Positions 9,116-18,668 are shown, counted from the first letter of the stretch. The stretch is 59,014 nt of DNA from Rhodospirillales bacterium (GCA_018432935.1 JAHDSF010000019.1:1-59014); one strand, 5' to 3'. Notes: a model not told the origin generated them from the sequence alone. Numbers and translations: made by a program.

Positions 9116-11142
9116 TGAGCCGCTTTTCTGTCGGAACGAGGATCTACACCGGGTTCGGCATAGTCCTTGCGCTGCTCCTCGCCGTGGCCTGGATCGGCTA
9201 CAATGCGGCGACCAAGGGCGAAGGCAGCCTTACGGCCTATTCGTCAATCGCCGACAACGCGGTCCGGGTGAATGGCATCGAAGGAGACGTCGTCGAACTG
9301 CGCCGCAATGTTTACGTGTTCTACGACACCGGCCGTGACGCGAATCTCGGCAAAGCACGGGAGAAGGTCCCGGAGCTGCGGGCCAGCATCAAAACGGCGA
9401 TCGAGCGCACCGTGGACCCGGGGCGGCGCGCGAATCTCGAGAAGATTGCCAAGGATATCGAGGAGTACGCGACCAACTTCGAGAAGGTCGTCAAGATGCG
9501 CGCGCAGCGGGACAAGCTGATCGCCGAGATGATGGATGTCAACGGCGCGGCAGCCCGCAGGGAGCTCTCTGAAATCACTGCCTCGGCGATGCGGGACGGC
9601 GACGTCGAGGCCGCTGCGATTGCCGGCACCGTCCAGGAGAAGCTGATGCTGGCGCGGATCTCGGCCAATCGCTACATCGCGAAGCCGGATCAGAAGACGA
9701 TGCAGGAGACAACGGAGCGCGTCGCCGCCTTCATGAAGGAGGCCCCTGCGCTTGCCGATCGGCTCAAGAACCCGGAGCGCAAGCGGCTTGCGAACCAGGC
9801 GCTGGATGCCGCCCGCAAGTATGACGCCGGATTCCGCGAGGCGGCGCAACTCATCCTGGACTCCGACAAGCTCATCAATGGAACGATGACGGAAGCGGGG
9901 GAAGAGATCTCAAAGGTTGCCACCGCCACACTTGGCTCGCAAAAGGCCGTGCTCGAGCAGTCGCGAACCGAAACGCTCGATCTTCTCAGTTCCCTTGTTC
10001 GGCTGGCTCTCACGATATCGGGGATAGCCCTCGCGGCCGGCCTCCTGTTCGCCTTCGTCGTGGCGCGCGGGATCACGCGTCCGGTCAACGCCATGACCGG
10101 CGCCATGGGCGAGCTTGCCGCCGGCAACCTGGAGACTGAGATCCCATCCAAGGACAGTCGCGATGAGATCGGCGCCATGGCTAAGGCGGTGCAGGTGTTC
10201 AAGGACAACGCGCTCCGGGTCAAGCGGCTGGAGGAGGAGCAGGAGGAGCAGAAGCGCCGCGCCGAGGCGGAGCGCAAGGCGGCGATGCGGCAACTCGCAG
10301 ACTCCTTCGAAAAGTCGGTCGGCGGTGTGATCAACACCGTCACCTCGGCGGCGACCGAGCTGCAGGCGTCGTCGGAGCAGATGGCGGCGACGGCGACTGA
10401 GACCAGCGCCCAGGCGACCACCGTGGCCGGGGCATCGGAGCAGGCGTCGGCGAACGTGCAGACGGTGGCGACGGCGACCGAGGAATTGTCCAGCTCGATA
10501 AGGGAGATCGGAATTCAGGTCCAGCGTTCGCGGACCGTATCCGATCAGGCGGTCATCTCGGCCGAGGAGACGACGCGTACGATCACCGAGCTGTCGACCA
10601 TCGTCGGCCAGATCGGCGAGGTGGTAAACCTGATCAACGACATCGCCGATCAGACCAACCTGCTGGCGTTGAACGCGACCATCGAGGCGGCGCGGGCCGG
10701 CGACGCCGGCAAGGGCTTTGCGGTGGTGGCGAGCGAGGTCAAGAACCTGGCGAACCAGACGGCGAAGGCGACCGGCGACATCGCGGCGCAGATTGCGAAA
10801 GTGCAGACCGGTACGACCGGGGCGGTCAAGGCGATCGAAGCGATCTCGAAGGTGATCGTCGACATGAGCGAGATCTCGTCGTCGATCGCCTCGGCGGTGG
10901 AGCAGCAGAGCGCGGCGACGGCGGACATCGCCCGCAACGTCGAGCAGGCCTCGGCCGGGACGCGGGAGGTGTCGAGCAACATCGGCTCGGTCGGCCAGGC
11001 GGCGAACGAGACCGGGGCGGCTGCGAACCAGATCCGCTCCTCGGCCACCGAGTTGTCCCAGCAGGCCGAGATCCTGAAATCCGAGGTCGCCAAGTTCCTC
11101 GATCAGGTGCGGGCCGACAAGGCGGAGGTCATGGCGGCTTGA
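9103..11142 (+). CDS. Methyl-accepting chemotaxis protein
   Basis: 679-aa transmembrane chemoreceptor. Membrane segment 1 lies at about residues 17-34 and segment 2 near 297-320, enclosing roughly 260 all-helical periplasmic residues that resemble a helical bimodular ligand-binding domain. A HAMP domain follows ([20 protein letters not shown]), then a long coiled-coil signalling domain with the highly conserved hairpin tip [14 protein letters not shown] and [24 protein letters not shown] precedes the ATG at 9103. It should signal to CheA/CheW, which are not encoded here. No C-terminal CheR/CheB-tethering pentapeptide is evident. The ligand cannot be told from sequence. Confidence 0.95.
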   Translation: MWKLMSRFSVGTRIYTGFGIVLALLLAVAWIGYNAATKGEGSLTAYSSIADNAVRVNGIEGDVVELRRNVYVFYDTGRDANLGKAREKVPELRASIKTAIERTVDPGRRANLEKIAKDIEEYATNFEKVVKMRAQRDKLIAEMMDVNGAAARRELSEITASAMRDGDVEAAAIAGTVQEKLMLARISANRYIAKPDQKTMQETTERVAAFMKEAPALADRLKNPERKRLANQALDAARKYDAGFREAAQLILDSDKLINGTMTEAGEEISKVATATLGSQKAVLEQSRTETLDLLSSLVRLALTISGIALAAGLLFAFVVARGITRPVNAMTGAMGELAAGNLETEIPSKDSRDEIGAMAKAVQVFKDNALRVKRLEEEQEEQKRRAEAERKAAMRQLADSFEKSVGGVINTVTSAATELQASSEQMAATATETSAQATTVAGASEQASANVQTVATATEELSSSIREIGIQVQRSRTVSDQAVISAEETTRTITELSTIVGQIGEVVNLINDIADQTNLLALNATIEAARAGDAGKGFAVVASEVKNLANQTAKATGDIAAQIAKVQTGTTGAVKAIEAISKVIVDMSEISSSIASAVEQQSAATADIARNVEQASAGTREVSSNIGSVGQAANETGAAANQIRSSATELSQQAEILKSEVAKFLDQVRADKAEVMAA

Positions 11143-11225
11143 ACGGAGGGCGGGCGCGGGGGGAAGCCTCGCGCCCGCTTTCGCGCCGCCCGGGCGCGCC
11201 CTTCAGGCCGGAGCAGCTGTTGGCG

Positions 11226-13985
11226 ATGCAAGAAATCGAAATAGGACCGGGGTCCAGTCCCTCGCATGCCGTGCAGGCGGAGATCGTCTTCCTCAGAACT
11301 CTCCTGGAGGAAAACCAGGAGTGGCTGGTTGACCGTACCATCGCCTACGCCAAGCGCCACCAGTTCACCAAAGAAACCTCCACCTTGCGCGAGGCGTGGC
11401 GCAAATCCATCGAGGGCCTGTCGAATTCGGTGGTCCGGATACTGGAGATCCCGGAGATCGGCATCGACCCGGCCCAGGACCCGGAGAACGATCCGGCCGC
11501 CCAGTTCGTTGTGCCGATATCCCGGAAGCACAGGGCCTGGGGTGTGTCGCTCCGGCAGTTTATGGCCCTCTTCAAGCACTACCGGAGGAGCTACCTCGAC
11601 CTGCTCATGGAGCACGCCACGGTCCATCGCCGCACCGCCCTCAGGGAAAAGCTCGACTTAGCGTTCGATCGCATCGAGATCGCGATGGCCTCAGCCTGGG
11701 AGGCCGTTCCTTCCGCTGAGGCCGACCAGGAGCTTCGCGCGGCGAACCGCTTTCAGACCCGCGAAAAGAATAAGTACCTGACGATCTTCGAGAGCCTGCG
11801 GGAGCCGGTGTTCTTCATCGACGCGGAGGGGAATATCGAGAACCTGAACGCCGCCGCGTCGCGAACTTTCGGCCGGACCTCGTCGCCAGGAGGGACGTAC
11901 TACTCGCGCCGGCTTGATCTCCTCTGGCCTAAGGCTGCCGACATCCCGGAGCTCCTGGCTTCCGCGAGCGAGGGGGTGTTGGAGCGCAACCTTCCCACGA
12001 CGAACGGCGACTGTTGGTTCGAGGTCAAGGCCTCGGCGATGCTCGATGTCAGCGGCAAGTTCACGGGCACTATCGTAACCTGCAGTGATACGACCGAGCG
12101 TCGGCGCGCCGCTTGCACTCTCGACGAAAGCGAGCGCCGATATCGCGGCCTCTTCGAATTCATGACGAGCGGACTAGCTCTCCACGAAATGGTCTTTGAC
12201 GAGGCGGGCAGGCCTTGCGACTATCGGTTCCTGGAGGTGAACAGGGCGTTCGAGACCCTGACCGGCCTCAGGGCAGCCGACATCATCGGTCGCACTGTTC
12301 GGGAAGTCCTGCCAGAGACCGAGACCTTCTGGATCAACACATACGGCGAGGTCGTCCTCAGCGGCAGGCCGGTCCAGTTCGAGAACTACAGCCGCCAACT
12401 GGATCGCCACTTCGAAGTCGTCGCCTACTCGCCTCAGCCCGGCCAGTTTGCAACGATCTGCCGTGACATCAGCGAGCGCAAGATCGCCGAAGAACGCCTC
12501 CGGGAAAGCGAGAGTCGGATGCGCGCCGTGCTCGCTGCTTCGCCCCTTGCGATCATCACGCTTTCTCTGGACGGCAGGATTGAATCCTGGAATGCCGCGG
12601 CTGTGGCTATGTTCGGCTGGGTGGCAGTTGATGCCGTCGGTGAACCAATCACTGCACTATTCCCCCGCATGGGCATGGACTTCGCCCTCATGAAGAAGTT
12701 GATGCTCAGGAACAATGACAGGCTGAGCGGTAGTGTCCGCGAGGCCCGGCGTCGCGACGGCGCCCCAATCTGGGTCAGCATATCCGCCGCTCCCATCCTT
12801 GACGAAAGTGGGGAGCCGTCGGGTTTCGTTGCCGAGATCGAGGACGTCTCCGTTCGAAAGCGGACCGAGGAAGCGCTTAAGGAGAGCGAGGCCATGTTTC
12901 GGCAGATAGCCGAAAGCCTCGGCGAGGCAATCTGGCTCCGCAATCGGGCCGGCATGCTCTACATCAGCCCTGGCTTCGAGCGGATCTGGGGGCGCCCTAG
13001 GGACGACGTCTATAGGGATCCCCAAGCATTCATCGAAACCATCGTGCCAGAGGACCGCGGGCGCATTCAGCGATGTCTCGAATCGCCGGCGCTGACGACG
13101 CAAGGTCGATTCGACGAGGAGTACCGGATTCAACGCCCTGACGGTTCGATCCGGTGGGTTTGGGCCAGGACCTTTCCGATTCAAGAGTCTGGATCGGCGC
13201 TCCGCGTCGGCATTGCAGAAGACGTCACCGATCGCAAGACGTACGAGGCTCAGCTCATCGAAGCCAAGGTCCACGCCGAGGCGGCCAAGCGCTCCCAATC
13301 CGAGTTTCTGGCCAACATGAGTCACGAACTGAGAACCCCATTGAACTCAATCCTGGGCTTTTCCGAGGTCATGGCGGGCGAAATGCTCGGACCGATAGGG
13401 ATCGGGCGCTATCGCGAATACGCGAAAGACATCCACTCCTCCGGCAAACTCCTGCTCGACATCATCAATGACATTCTCGACTTGGCTCGGGTGGAAGTCG
13501 GGGGCGTCCAACTCAAACGACAGGCGTGTGATGCGGGCGAACTCCTGCAGGCGGTCGCCCGAATTCTCGAGCTTCGCGCGAAGGAAAAGGGCCTGTCATT
13601 TGAGGTCGGACGGCGCCGAGCCATTCCGCCGCTTGATGCGGATCCTCTTCGACTGAAACAGGTCTTGCTCAATCTCGGATCCAACGCCATCAAGTTCACC
13701 CCGCGCGGCGGCAAGGTGTCGCTGCAGGCGTGCTGGGACGAGAAGAGCGGGCACGAATTCATCGTTGCCGATACGGGGATTGGCATGAGCCCGGCGGAAA
13801 TCGAGGTGGCGCGGAAGCCGTTCGGCCAAGTCGCGGCAGCCCAGAGGAGAGGACATCAGGGAACAGGGCTAGGTCTTCCGATCGCGGAATCGCTGGTCCG
13901 ACTGCACGGCGGTCAATTGGATATGGAAAGCACCCCGGGCCTTGGCACCACGATCAGGTTTTCCATTCCGCATAGGGAGGTCTGA
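11226..13985 (+). CDS. Soluble multi-PAS sensor histidine kinase
   Basis: About 919 aa from ATG 11226. TTG at 11220, 6 bp after GGAG, is an equally plausible start; an earlier TTG at 11139 overlaps the MCP stop. The N-terminal ~190 residues are helical (LEENQEWLVDRTIAYAK, FKHYRRSYLDLLMEH) and resemble RsbR-type N-terminal sensor domains. Four PAS domains follow, then HisKA with His700 in [14 protein letters not shown] and HATPase with NLGSNAIKFTP, DTGIGM and GTGLGLPIA. There is no membrane segment, so it senses a cytoplasmic cue. No response regulator is adjacent downstream. The C-terminus is paralogous to the IS-truncated kinase at the left edge. Confidence 0.92.
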   Translation: MQEIEIGPGSSPSHAVQAEIVFLRTLLEENQEWLVDRTIAYAKRHQFTKETSTLREAWRKSIEGLSNSVVRILEIPEIGIDPAQDPENDPAAQFVVPISRKHRAWGVSLRQFMALFKHYRRSYLDLLMEHATVHRRTALREKLDLAFDRIEIAMASAWEAVPSAEADQELRAANRFQTREKNKYLTIFESLREPVFFIDAEGNIENLNAAASRTFGRTSSPGGTYYSRRLDLLWPKAADIPELLASASEGVLERNLPTTNGDCWFEVKASAMLDVSGKFTGTIVTCSDTTERRRAACTLDESERRYRGLFEFMTSGLALHEMVFDEAGRPCDYRFLEVNRAFETLTGLRAADIIGRTVREVLPETETFWINTYGEVVLSGRPVQFENYSRQLDRHFEVVAYSPQPGQFATICRDISERKIAEERLRESESRMRAVLAASPLAIITLSLDGRIESWNAAAVAMFGWVAVDAVGEPITALFPRMGMDFALMKKLMLRNNDRLSGSVREARRRDGAPIWVSISAAPILDESGEPSGFVAEIEDVSVRKRTEEALKESEAMFRQIAESLGEAIWLRNRAGMLYISPGFERIWGRPRDDVYRDPQAFIETIVPEDRGRIQRCLESPALTTQGRFDEEYRIQRPDGSIRWVWARTFPIQESGSALRVGIAEDVTDRKTYEAQLIEAKVHAEAAKRSQSEFLANMSHELRTPLNSILGFSEVMAGEMLGPIGIGRYREYAKDIHSSGKLLLDIINDILDLARVEVGGVQLKRQACDAGELLQAVARILELRAKEKGLSFEVGRRRAIPPLDADPLRLKQVLLNLGSNAIKFTPRGGKVSLQACWDEKSGHEFIVADTGIGMSPAEIEVARKPFGQVAAAQRRGHQGTGLGLPIAESLVRLHGGQLDMESTPGLGTTIRFSIPHREV

Positions 13986-14349
13986 TGACCTGATGGGGTG
14001 AACGGCCTCCTGCTGGCGCGTCGTTGCAGCGAGCTGTGCCCTTGCCAGGTCAAGCCTTCACCGGCTTTCCCCTGAATAACGGCGGACCCGCAGGGTGACC
14101 GGCATCTTGTGATGTTTCAGAGGTACCGCCAATGCCGAACATGGCCGGGATCGGTTCATGAGGGACTGCGGCTTCCGCAACCGGATCCATATTGATCGGT
14201 GCCCGACGCTCTCAAGCAGGGGGGGCAAGTGCCGATAGCCGAGCAGCGAAGTCGGCTGCAAGAGGCGCGGTTCCGGGCGGGCTTCTGCGGGCAAAACGGG
14301 CAGGGAGATCCTGCAAAACCAGCCTGAAAACGCGAGGAAAAACGCCGGC
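13986..14349. other. Gene-free stretch before the tRNA fragment
   Basis: No convincing coding region is seen here. A minus-strand frame covering 14058-14399 begins with residues of the kind produced when the antisense of a tRNA 3' end is translated (RTRTRTLDPLIKR) and is considered spurious. The 5' half expected for the adjacent tRNA-Lys fragment is absent. Confidence 0.5.
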
Positions 14350-14394
14350 CTCTTAATCAGCGGGTCCAAGGTTCGAGTCCTTGTGCGCCCACCA
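14350..14394 (+). other. 3' half of tRNA-Lys(CTT); likely integration (att) site
   Basis: From the anticodon loop onward this is a proper tRNA: loop CTCTTAA (anticodon CTT) at 14350-14356, 3' anticodon strand TCAGC, variable bases GGGTC, T-arm CAAGG-TTCGAGT-CCTTG at 14367-14383, acceptor strand TGCGCCC at 14384-14390, discriminator A and encoded CCA. The preceding bases (CCGGC) cannot pair with TCAGC, and no acceptor or D-arm sequence lies upstream. It is therefore a partial copy with its break in the anticodon loop, as left by tyrosine-recombinase integration into tRNA genes. It cannot yield a functional tRNA. Confidence 0.75.
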
Positions 14395-14397
14395 ATC

Positions 14398-14431
14398 AAG
14401 GCCTTGAAAACAGCGATGTTTTCAAGGCCTT
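14398..14431 (+). terminator. Intrinsic terminator of the tRNA-Lys remnant
   Basis: Perfect 14-bp inverted repeat AAGGCCTTGAAAAC (14398-14411) and GTTTTCAAGGCCTT (14418-14431) around a 6-base loop, followed by a short T run. It begins three bases after the CCA end, where a tRNA terminator is expected. Confidence 0.75.
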
Positions 14432-14633
14432 TGTCGCTCGTCCTGGTAGGCCGTCCACCCGCCGGGTAAGCTGCGGGTAAGCCTCAAATTGCGAGGAAAA
14501 TGGGGTTTGGTATGAGTCGGGGCCGCCCGCAGGACGACGCACGCAGCGACGTTCCCTTCGTGACGACGCCAGAAACGGACGAATCGCTGATCGAGGGCCT
14601 CCAAATCGGTGAGCCGACCAGCGTGTCCAGGCC

Positions 14634-14825
14634 TTGCGAGAGATCAAGCGAGTGATAGCGAGGCGGGACATCTCTTTGCGAATTGAAGAGATGCCTAAAG
14701 GCGCGAGCGGCTCAAGCCCGACCGCCCTGGCGGCGGCGGAAGCGCTTACCCAAGGTGTCAGGCTCGTAGACGAGGTCGGCCCGGCCGGCTGGCGGTTCCT
14801 GGATTCGGTGTTCGAGGGCGACTAG
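14634..14825 (+). CDS. Possible small hypothetical protein
   Basis: 63-codon open frame from TTG with no recognised family and no clear ribosome-binding site. It sits next to the tRNA-fragment integration scar, and a second open frame overlaps its start (14512-14655). It may be a remnant of the integrated element. The surrounding 14432-15000 contains nothing else supportable; a short direct repeat CGGGTAAGC occurs twice near 14463-14482. Confidence 0.2.
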   Translation: MREIKRVIARRDISLRIEEMPKGASGSSPTALAAAEALTQGVRLVDEVGPAGWRFLDSVFEGD

Positions 14826-14989
14826 GGCTTTCCCGGTCAACGGGAATTCAGGATGTGGCTCATCACCTTCATAATAGCGCTACGTGCCTATGGTGATGCG
14901 AGCAAGCTCAAGCGTGGCCGCCAACCCCTCGTAGGCCTGCAGTAGGGCTATCGTCGACCTGGCCGACATCTACAAGCGGCACACGGGTC

Positions 14990-15531
14990 GATGCGGGTCG
15001 GCCCCCAGTCGTGGGATTGCCCGGCGCTCTCCTCGTTCCCGGCGGCCACCCGGGCGTCGACGAGGCCCTCACGGTTGCACGCCCGCCCGTATTCCGTCAT
15101 CGGCCCCAGGAACCGATCGTACTCGGGTCCGCCGGGCGCGAACTTGAGGTCGCCACCGAGGATCACCTCACGCGGCAGCCGGCGCCGAGCAGCGCGGCCA
15201 GGTCGCGCGCCGTATGCCTTTGGCCCGACCTGGCCATACCGCAATCCATCTCCGCCAGCAGGATAACGTCGCTGGCCGCCGCACGCAGGAGCATCGTCGA
15301 GGGAGCGACGCGCTTGCATCGTTCGGCGTTCCAGAACGCGATCCTGGCCGCTTCCGGCGCGGCGGCCACGATGGGAGGCGGCCGGACTTCGATCTGATGG
15401 AGGACCGGGAGGGAAGCGAACAGGCTGTCGTGATCGACGTCCTCTCACGGGCAATCGGCCAGGAAGCGACGCTCCTCCGGCAAAGGCGAGGGGAGAGAGC
15501 ACGTGGTGGTGAAGACCAGGCGGTCGCTCAT
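14990..15531 (-). pseudogene. Endonuclease/exonuclease/phosphatase (EEP) family, decayed
   Basis: The original start is probably ATG at 15531 (MSDRLVF). Homology then appears in different frames. One gives ARIAFWNAERCKR and VILLAEMDCGMARSGQRHT with ARDLAALLG, typical of the N-terminal half of EEP-fold enzymes; another gives EVILGGDLKF, the G-G-D-L metal-site motif. Frame changes between these blocks and loss of the middle part show the gene is broken. The ancestral protein would have been a metal-dependent hydrolase of phosphodiesters. Its start overlaps (ATGA) the end of the upstream ABC ATPase remnant, so both once formed an operon. Confidence 0.65.
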
Positions 15532-15980
15532 GGCATCGTCACCCGGACGTCGGGAAGGCGGGGCTGTGACGTGCGGTCGAAGACGAAGACCAGCGACGGC
15601 GACCGGCATGCCGTGGGCCACCCCTCGCTGCTCCGAAGCCCCCTTCAAGGACGCGGGGTCGTCCCAGTTTCGTCTCGATCATGTAGAGCACCTCCCGGCC
15701 CATGGGCTCGATGTCGCTGACCACGCCCTGGATACCCCCGCGGGCCAACGACAGGTTTTCAGGACGGAATCCTGCGGTCACGGGACCCGATGCGGTGCCT
15801 TCGAGGGGGAGGTGGATGTCTCCCACACGCACCGCGTCGCCCTTGGCCTCCCCCTCGACGAGATTGATCGGCGGCGCGCCGATGAAGGAGGCGACGAACA
15901 TGGTAGCCGGACTAAGTTAAAGGTCGTCCGGGGTGCCGATCTGCTCGATGCGGCCGCGGCTCATGCAGATGATGTCGAGC
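15528..15980 (-). pseudogene. UgpC/MalK-type ABC transporter ATPase, C-terminal remnant
   Basis: The residues SRGRIEQIGTPDDL, then stop, then LSPATMFVASFIGAPPINLV in the same frame match the end of the nucleotide-binding domain and the start of the TOBE domain of sugar/glycerol-phosphate importer ATPases. A TAA at 15917-15919 replaces the residue expected after DDL (usually Tyr), and a further frame change is needed to reach the C-terminal block (LVFVFDRT). Walker A, signature and Walker B regions are gone. The ancestral stop overlaps the ATG of the EEP remnant as ATGA. The gene is certainly non-functional. Confidence 0.7.
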
Positions 15981-16287
15981 AGGCCGACCAATACATGATC
16001 AGGAAGATCGGGATGGCCAGGGTCGGCGCCGGTCTTGTGCAGACGGCTCGGCATGCCGGCGACGAAATCGGCTTCCCAGAAGAACCGGTAGTTGGCGAGG
16101 TGGAGATCGGGCCCGACCAGGACCGTCAGCGCGGCCGCGGCGGCTGCGGTGATCCCCAGCGTCACACGGTTTCTCGTCGCAGCGCTCTCGGCGAAGACGC
16201 GGGCGAGCCCGATGGCGATGACCGCCGGAATCATGACGGCTGGGAGTCGGGGCGATAGCCGTGCTTCTTGGGGGCCACTTCTGACAT
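15981..16287 (-). pseudogene. Unidentified remnant upstream of the ABC ATPase remnant
   Basis: A short frame starting at ATG 16287 (MSEVAPKKHGYRPD) stops after 18 codons, overlapping an ATG at 16234 that begins a hydrophobic segment (VIAIGLARVFAE, then ITAAAAAALTVLVG). The frame then runs into the ATPase remnant. The hydrophobic residues would fit a permease or small membrane protein of the same lost importer, but I cannot identify the family. It is interpreted as decayed because it fuses directly to the truncated ATPase. Confidence 0.35.
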
Positions 16288-16300
16288 GTCAATAAACTGC

Positions 16301-16335
16301 TTGCGACCTGTCAGAATCTGTCTACAATTTGTGCA
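16301..16335 (+). promoter_or_regulatory. Promoter of the gntR-dpp operon, apparently leaderless
   Basis: TTGCGA at 16301-16306 and TACAAT at 16323-16328 are spaced by 16 bp, a good sigma70-type promoter. Transcription would start about 7 bases downstream, at or next to the ATG at 16335, giving a leaderless mRNA; no ribosome-binding site is present. Candidate operators flank it: a perfect palindrome TGACATGTCA at 16282-16291, and ACAATTTGT at 16324-16332 overlapping the -10 element, a likely autorepression site for the GntR protein. Confidence 0.55.
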
Positions 16336-17138
16336 TGCTTGATCGCTCGCCACAATTTTTGCGCACTCCGGCGCTGCCCGGACCGGAACAGAAGCTGGTA
16401 TTCGCCGAACGGCGCCTGCGCGAGGCAATCCTGTGGTGCGAAATCGCACCCGGCTCCCTGGTCACCGAAAGCGCGCTGGGCGATCGCTTCCAGCTCGGCA
16501 AAGCGGCCGTCCGCACGGCGCTTGCGCGGCTGGCGGGACGCGGGATGGTGGATCCTGTCAGCCGCCGCGGCTGGCGGGTGCGTCCGATCACCGGCGCTTT
16601 CATCGGCAGCCTGATCCAGGCCCGCCGCCTCGCCGAGCCGATGTTGGCCGAGTCGGTCCCGCTGCCGCCGGAGCTCGGGCGCGCCGGCGATCTCGTTCCC
16701 GTCATCCAGGCAATGCGGCATCGCGCCGAGCCCCAATCGGTCGCCGCGGCACGCCGGTACGACCGCGAGCTGCTCGCCCTTCTTTCCTGCCGGGCGAATC
16801 CATTTCTGCAAGGCTGGTTGCACGAGCTGTGGGACCATGCCGAGTGGACGACCCGCTTTCTCGAGGGACGGGGAGGGCAGCGGCTGGCCGTCGCGGACCC
16901 CGCACCGCTGGTAACGGCATTTCAGGCCGGAGATCGCGAACGGATTCGGATCGAGCGGCTGAAAGCGGTCGATGCCTTCGAGAGTTTCGCGGCCCGGGTC
17001 CTCCTGTCGGACCCGGCCGAAATCGGATCAAGCGGCCTCGAGCCCGTGCCCAAGGAACGGCACGGCGACAAGAAAGGCCCGCACGCGGCGGATGGGAGTG
17101 CTCACTCCATCTTTAGGGGAAAGGGAGCGTATTCATGA
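16335..17138 (+). CDS. GntR-family transcriptional regulator (FadR/FCD-like)
   Basis: 267 aa. The N-terminal winged helix spans about residues 22-85 (RRLREAILWCEIAPG, then LGDRFQLGKAAVRTALARL and the wing RRGWRVRP). The C-terminal half is helical, as in the FCD effector-binding domain, but weakly conserved. ATG 16335 follows the promoter directly. The stop overlaps the first binding-protein start by ATGA, so the regulator is the first gene of the transport operon and probably controls it. The last ~40 residues (after SDPAEIG) are of low complexity and may reflect an original stop lost by frameshift. Confidence 0.85.
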   Translation: MLDRSPQFLRTPALPGPEQKLVFAERRLREAILWCEIAPGSLVTESALGDRFQLGKAAVRTALARLAGRGMVDPVSRRGWRVRPITGAFIGSLIQARRLAEPMLAESVPLPPELGRAGDLVPVIQAMRHRAEPQSVAAARRYDRELLALLSCRANPFLQGWLHELWDHAEWTTRFLEGRGGQRLAVADPAPLVTAFQAGDRERIRIERLKAVDAFESFAARVLLSDPAEIGSSGLEPVPKERHGDKKGPHAADGSAHSIFRGKGAYS

Positions 17139-18628
17139 GAACATTGCGCATTCTGGGAGCGGCCGCCGTCATGCTGGCGGTGGCCGTTGGAACGGCGACA
17201 GCCAAGGACCAGGTGATCATCGATCTCGTCAACGAGCCGGCGACCCTGGACCCGCACCTGCAGTGGAACCCCGACAGCTATTGGGTTTATCGCAACATCT
17301 TCGACAACATCGTCACCCGCGACAACGCCGGCGCCGTCGTGCCGCAGCTCGCAACGTCCTGGAAACGTATCTCCGACACCGAAATCGAGTTCACATTCCG
17401 CACCGACGCGAAGTTCCACGACGGCGCGCCGCTGACGGTGGAGGACGTCGTCTTCAGCGTGAAGCGGATCACCGATCCGGCGTTCGGCAGCCCGCAGCTC
17501 GGCCAGTTCAACAAGATCGTCAAGGCCGAGGCGACCGGGCCGAACACCGTCAAGCTGACCACCGACGGCCCCTACCCGGCGCTGCTCGCCCAACTCGTCA
17601 AGCTCTCGGTGGTGCCCAAACACGTGGTCGAGAAGGTCGGCAAGGACGAGTTCAACCTGAAGCCGGTCGGCAGCGGCCCCTACAAGCTCGAGACTTGGCA
17701 GCGCGGGGTCCAGGTGACCCTGACCCGCAACGACGCCTACTGGGGCGACAAGGGTGGCTTCAAGACGGCCGTCTTCCGTGGCGTTCCCGACGCGGCGACC
17801 CGGGTGGCAAACCTGCTCGCCGGTACGTCCGACCTTGTCGTCACCCTGAACTCCGATCTTGCCGCGCAGGTGGAGAAATCCGGTCGCGCCAAGGTTCTCA
17901 CCGTCCAGACCGAGCGCGTCGCCTACTTCGCGATGAACAGCTTCAAGGCGCCGCTGGACGACGCCCGCATGCGCCGCGCCATCGCCCACGCCATCGACAA
18001 GGAGGGCATCGTCGAGGGCATCCTGATGAAGTACCCGAAGGTGGTCGGCGAGCTGGTGTCGCCGTCGCACTTCGGCTGGGTCGACGGCGTCGAGTCCATC
18101 CCCTACGACCCGAAGAAGGCCAAGGAACTGGTGGCCCAGGTCGGGGCCGCCGCGAAGACGCAGATGGACTTGGCGACGGCGCCCGTCTACGACCAGCGCG
18201 TGGTGCAGGCGATACAGCAGATGCTGACCGACGTCGGCCTCAACGTGCAGATCAAGATGACCGACATGGCGACCTGGCTGCAGGGCCAGCAGAGCGCGCA
18301 GGACGTCGCCCCGATGCTGACGTTCAGCCGCTGGTCGTGCGCCTGCCAGGACGCCGACGGCATCATGTTCCCGCTCCTGCATTCGAGCAGCGCCTGGTCC
18401 CGGGTCAAGAACGACAGGATCGACCAGCTGCTGGTGGCGGCGCGCAGCGAGACGGACGAGGCGAAGCGCAAGGCCCTGTACGGCGAGATCCACGCCCTGG
18501 TGCGCGAGCAGGTTTCGGTGATCCCGCTCTACGCCGACGCCATCATCTATGGCGGCGCCAAGCAGCTCAAATGGACCCCCACCCCGAACGAAAGCATGTT
18601 CCTCAATCGGATGGGGTGGACCGAATAG
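17135..18628 (+). CDS. Peptide-type ABC transporter substrate-binding protein (family 5), copy 1
   Basis: 497 aa with a Sec signal peptide (MRTLRILGAAAVMLAVAVG, cleavage after ATA near residue 23). The mature part begins KDQVIIDLVNEPATLDPH and contains the family-5 motifs FRTDAKFHDGAPLTVEDV and VGSGPYKLETW. It captures the substrate in the periplasm for the DppBC/DppDF importer encoded downstream. It is nearly identical in many blocks to the next gene, so it arose by tandem duplication. A stable hairpin follows the stop, consistent with high binding-protein mRNA levels. The substrate is unknown; family members bind peptides, opines, nickel or glutathione. Confidence 0.93.
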   Translation: MRTLRILGAAAVMLAVAVGTATAKDQVIIDLVNEPATLDPHLQWNPDSYWVYRNIFDNIVTRDNAGAVVPQLATSWKRISDTEIEFTFRTDAKFHDGAPLTVEDVVFSVKRITDPAFGSPQLGQFNKIVKAEATGPNTVKLTTDGPYPALLAQLVKLSVVPKHVVEKVGKDEFNLKPVGSGPYKLETWQRGVQVTLTRNDAYWGDKGGFKTAVFRGVPDAATRVANLLAGTSDLVVTLNSDLAAQVEKSGRAKVLTVQTERVAYFAMNSFKAPLDDARMRRAIAHAIDKEGIVEGILMKYPKVVGELVSPSHFGWVDGVESIPYDPKKAKELVAQVGAAAKTQMDLATAPVYDQRVVQAIQQMLTDVGLNVQIKMTDMATWLQGQQSAQDVAPMLTFSRWSCACQDADGIMFPLLHSSSAWSRVKNDRIDQLLVAARSETDEAKRKALYGEIHALVREQVSVIPLYADAIIYGGAKQLKWTPTPNESMFLNRMGWTE

Positions 18629-18644
18629 CCGCAAACGACCGGCA

Positions 18645-18668
18645 GGGCGCCCGCTGAACAGGGTGCCC
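18645..18668 (+). promoter_or_regulatory. Intercistronic hairpin after binding protein 1
   Basis: GGGCGCCC at 18645-18652 pairs with GGGTGCCC at 18661-18668 (one G-U) around an 8-base loop. There is no T run, so it more likely stabilises or partially attenuates the polycistronic mRNA than ends it. Confidence 0.45.

Noticed and set aside
14058-14399. Minus-strand 113-codon frame over the tRNA fragment
   Set aside because: Its N-terminus is the antisense translation of a tRNA 3' end, a common annotation artefact, and the rest has no homology I recognise.
17102-18634. Long minus-strand open frame antisense to binding protein 1
   Set aside because: GC-rich coding DNA commonly gives open frames on the opposite strand; the residues are low-complexity and the sense frame has a clear family and signal peptide.
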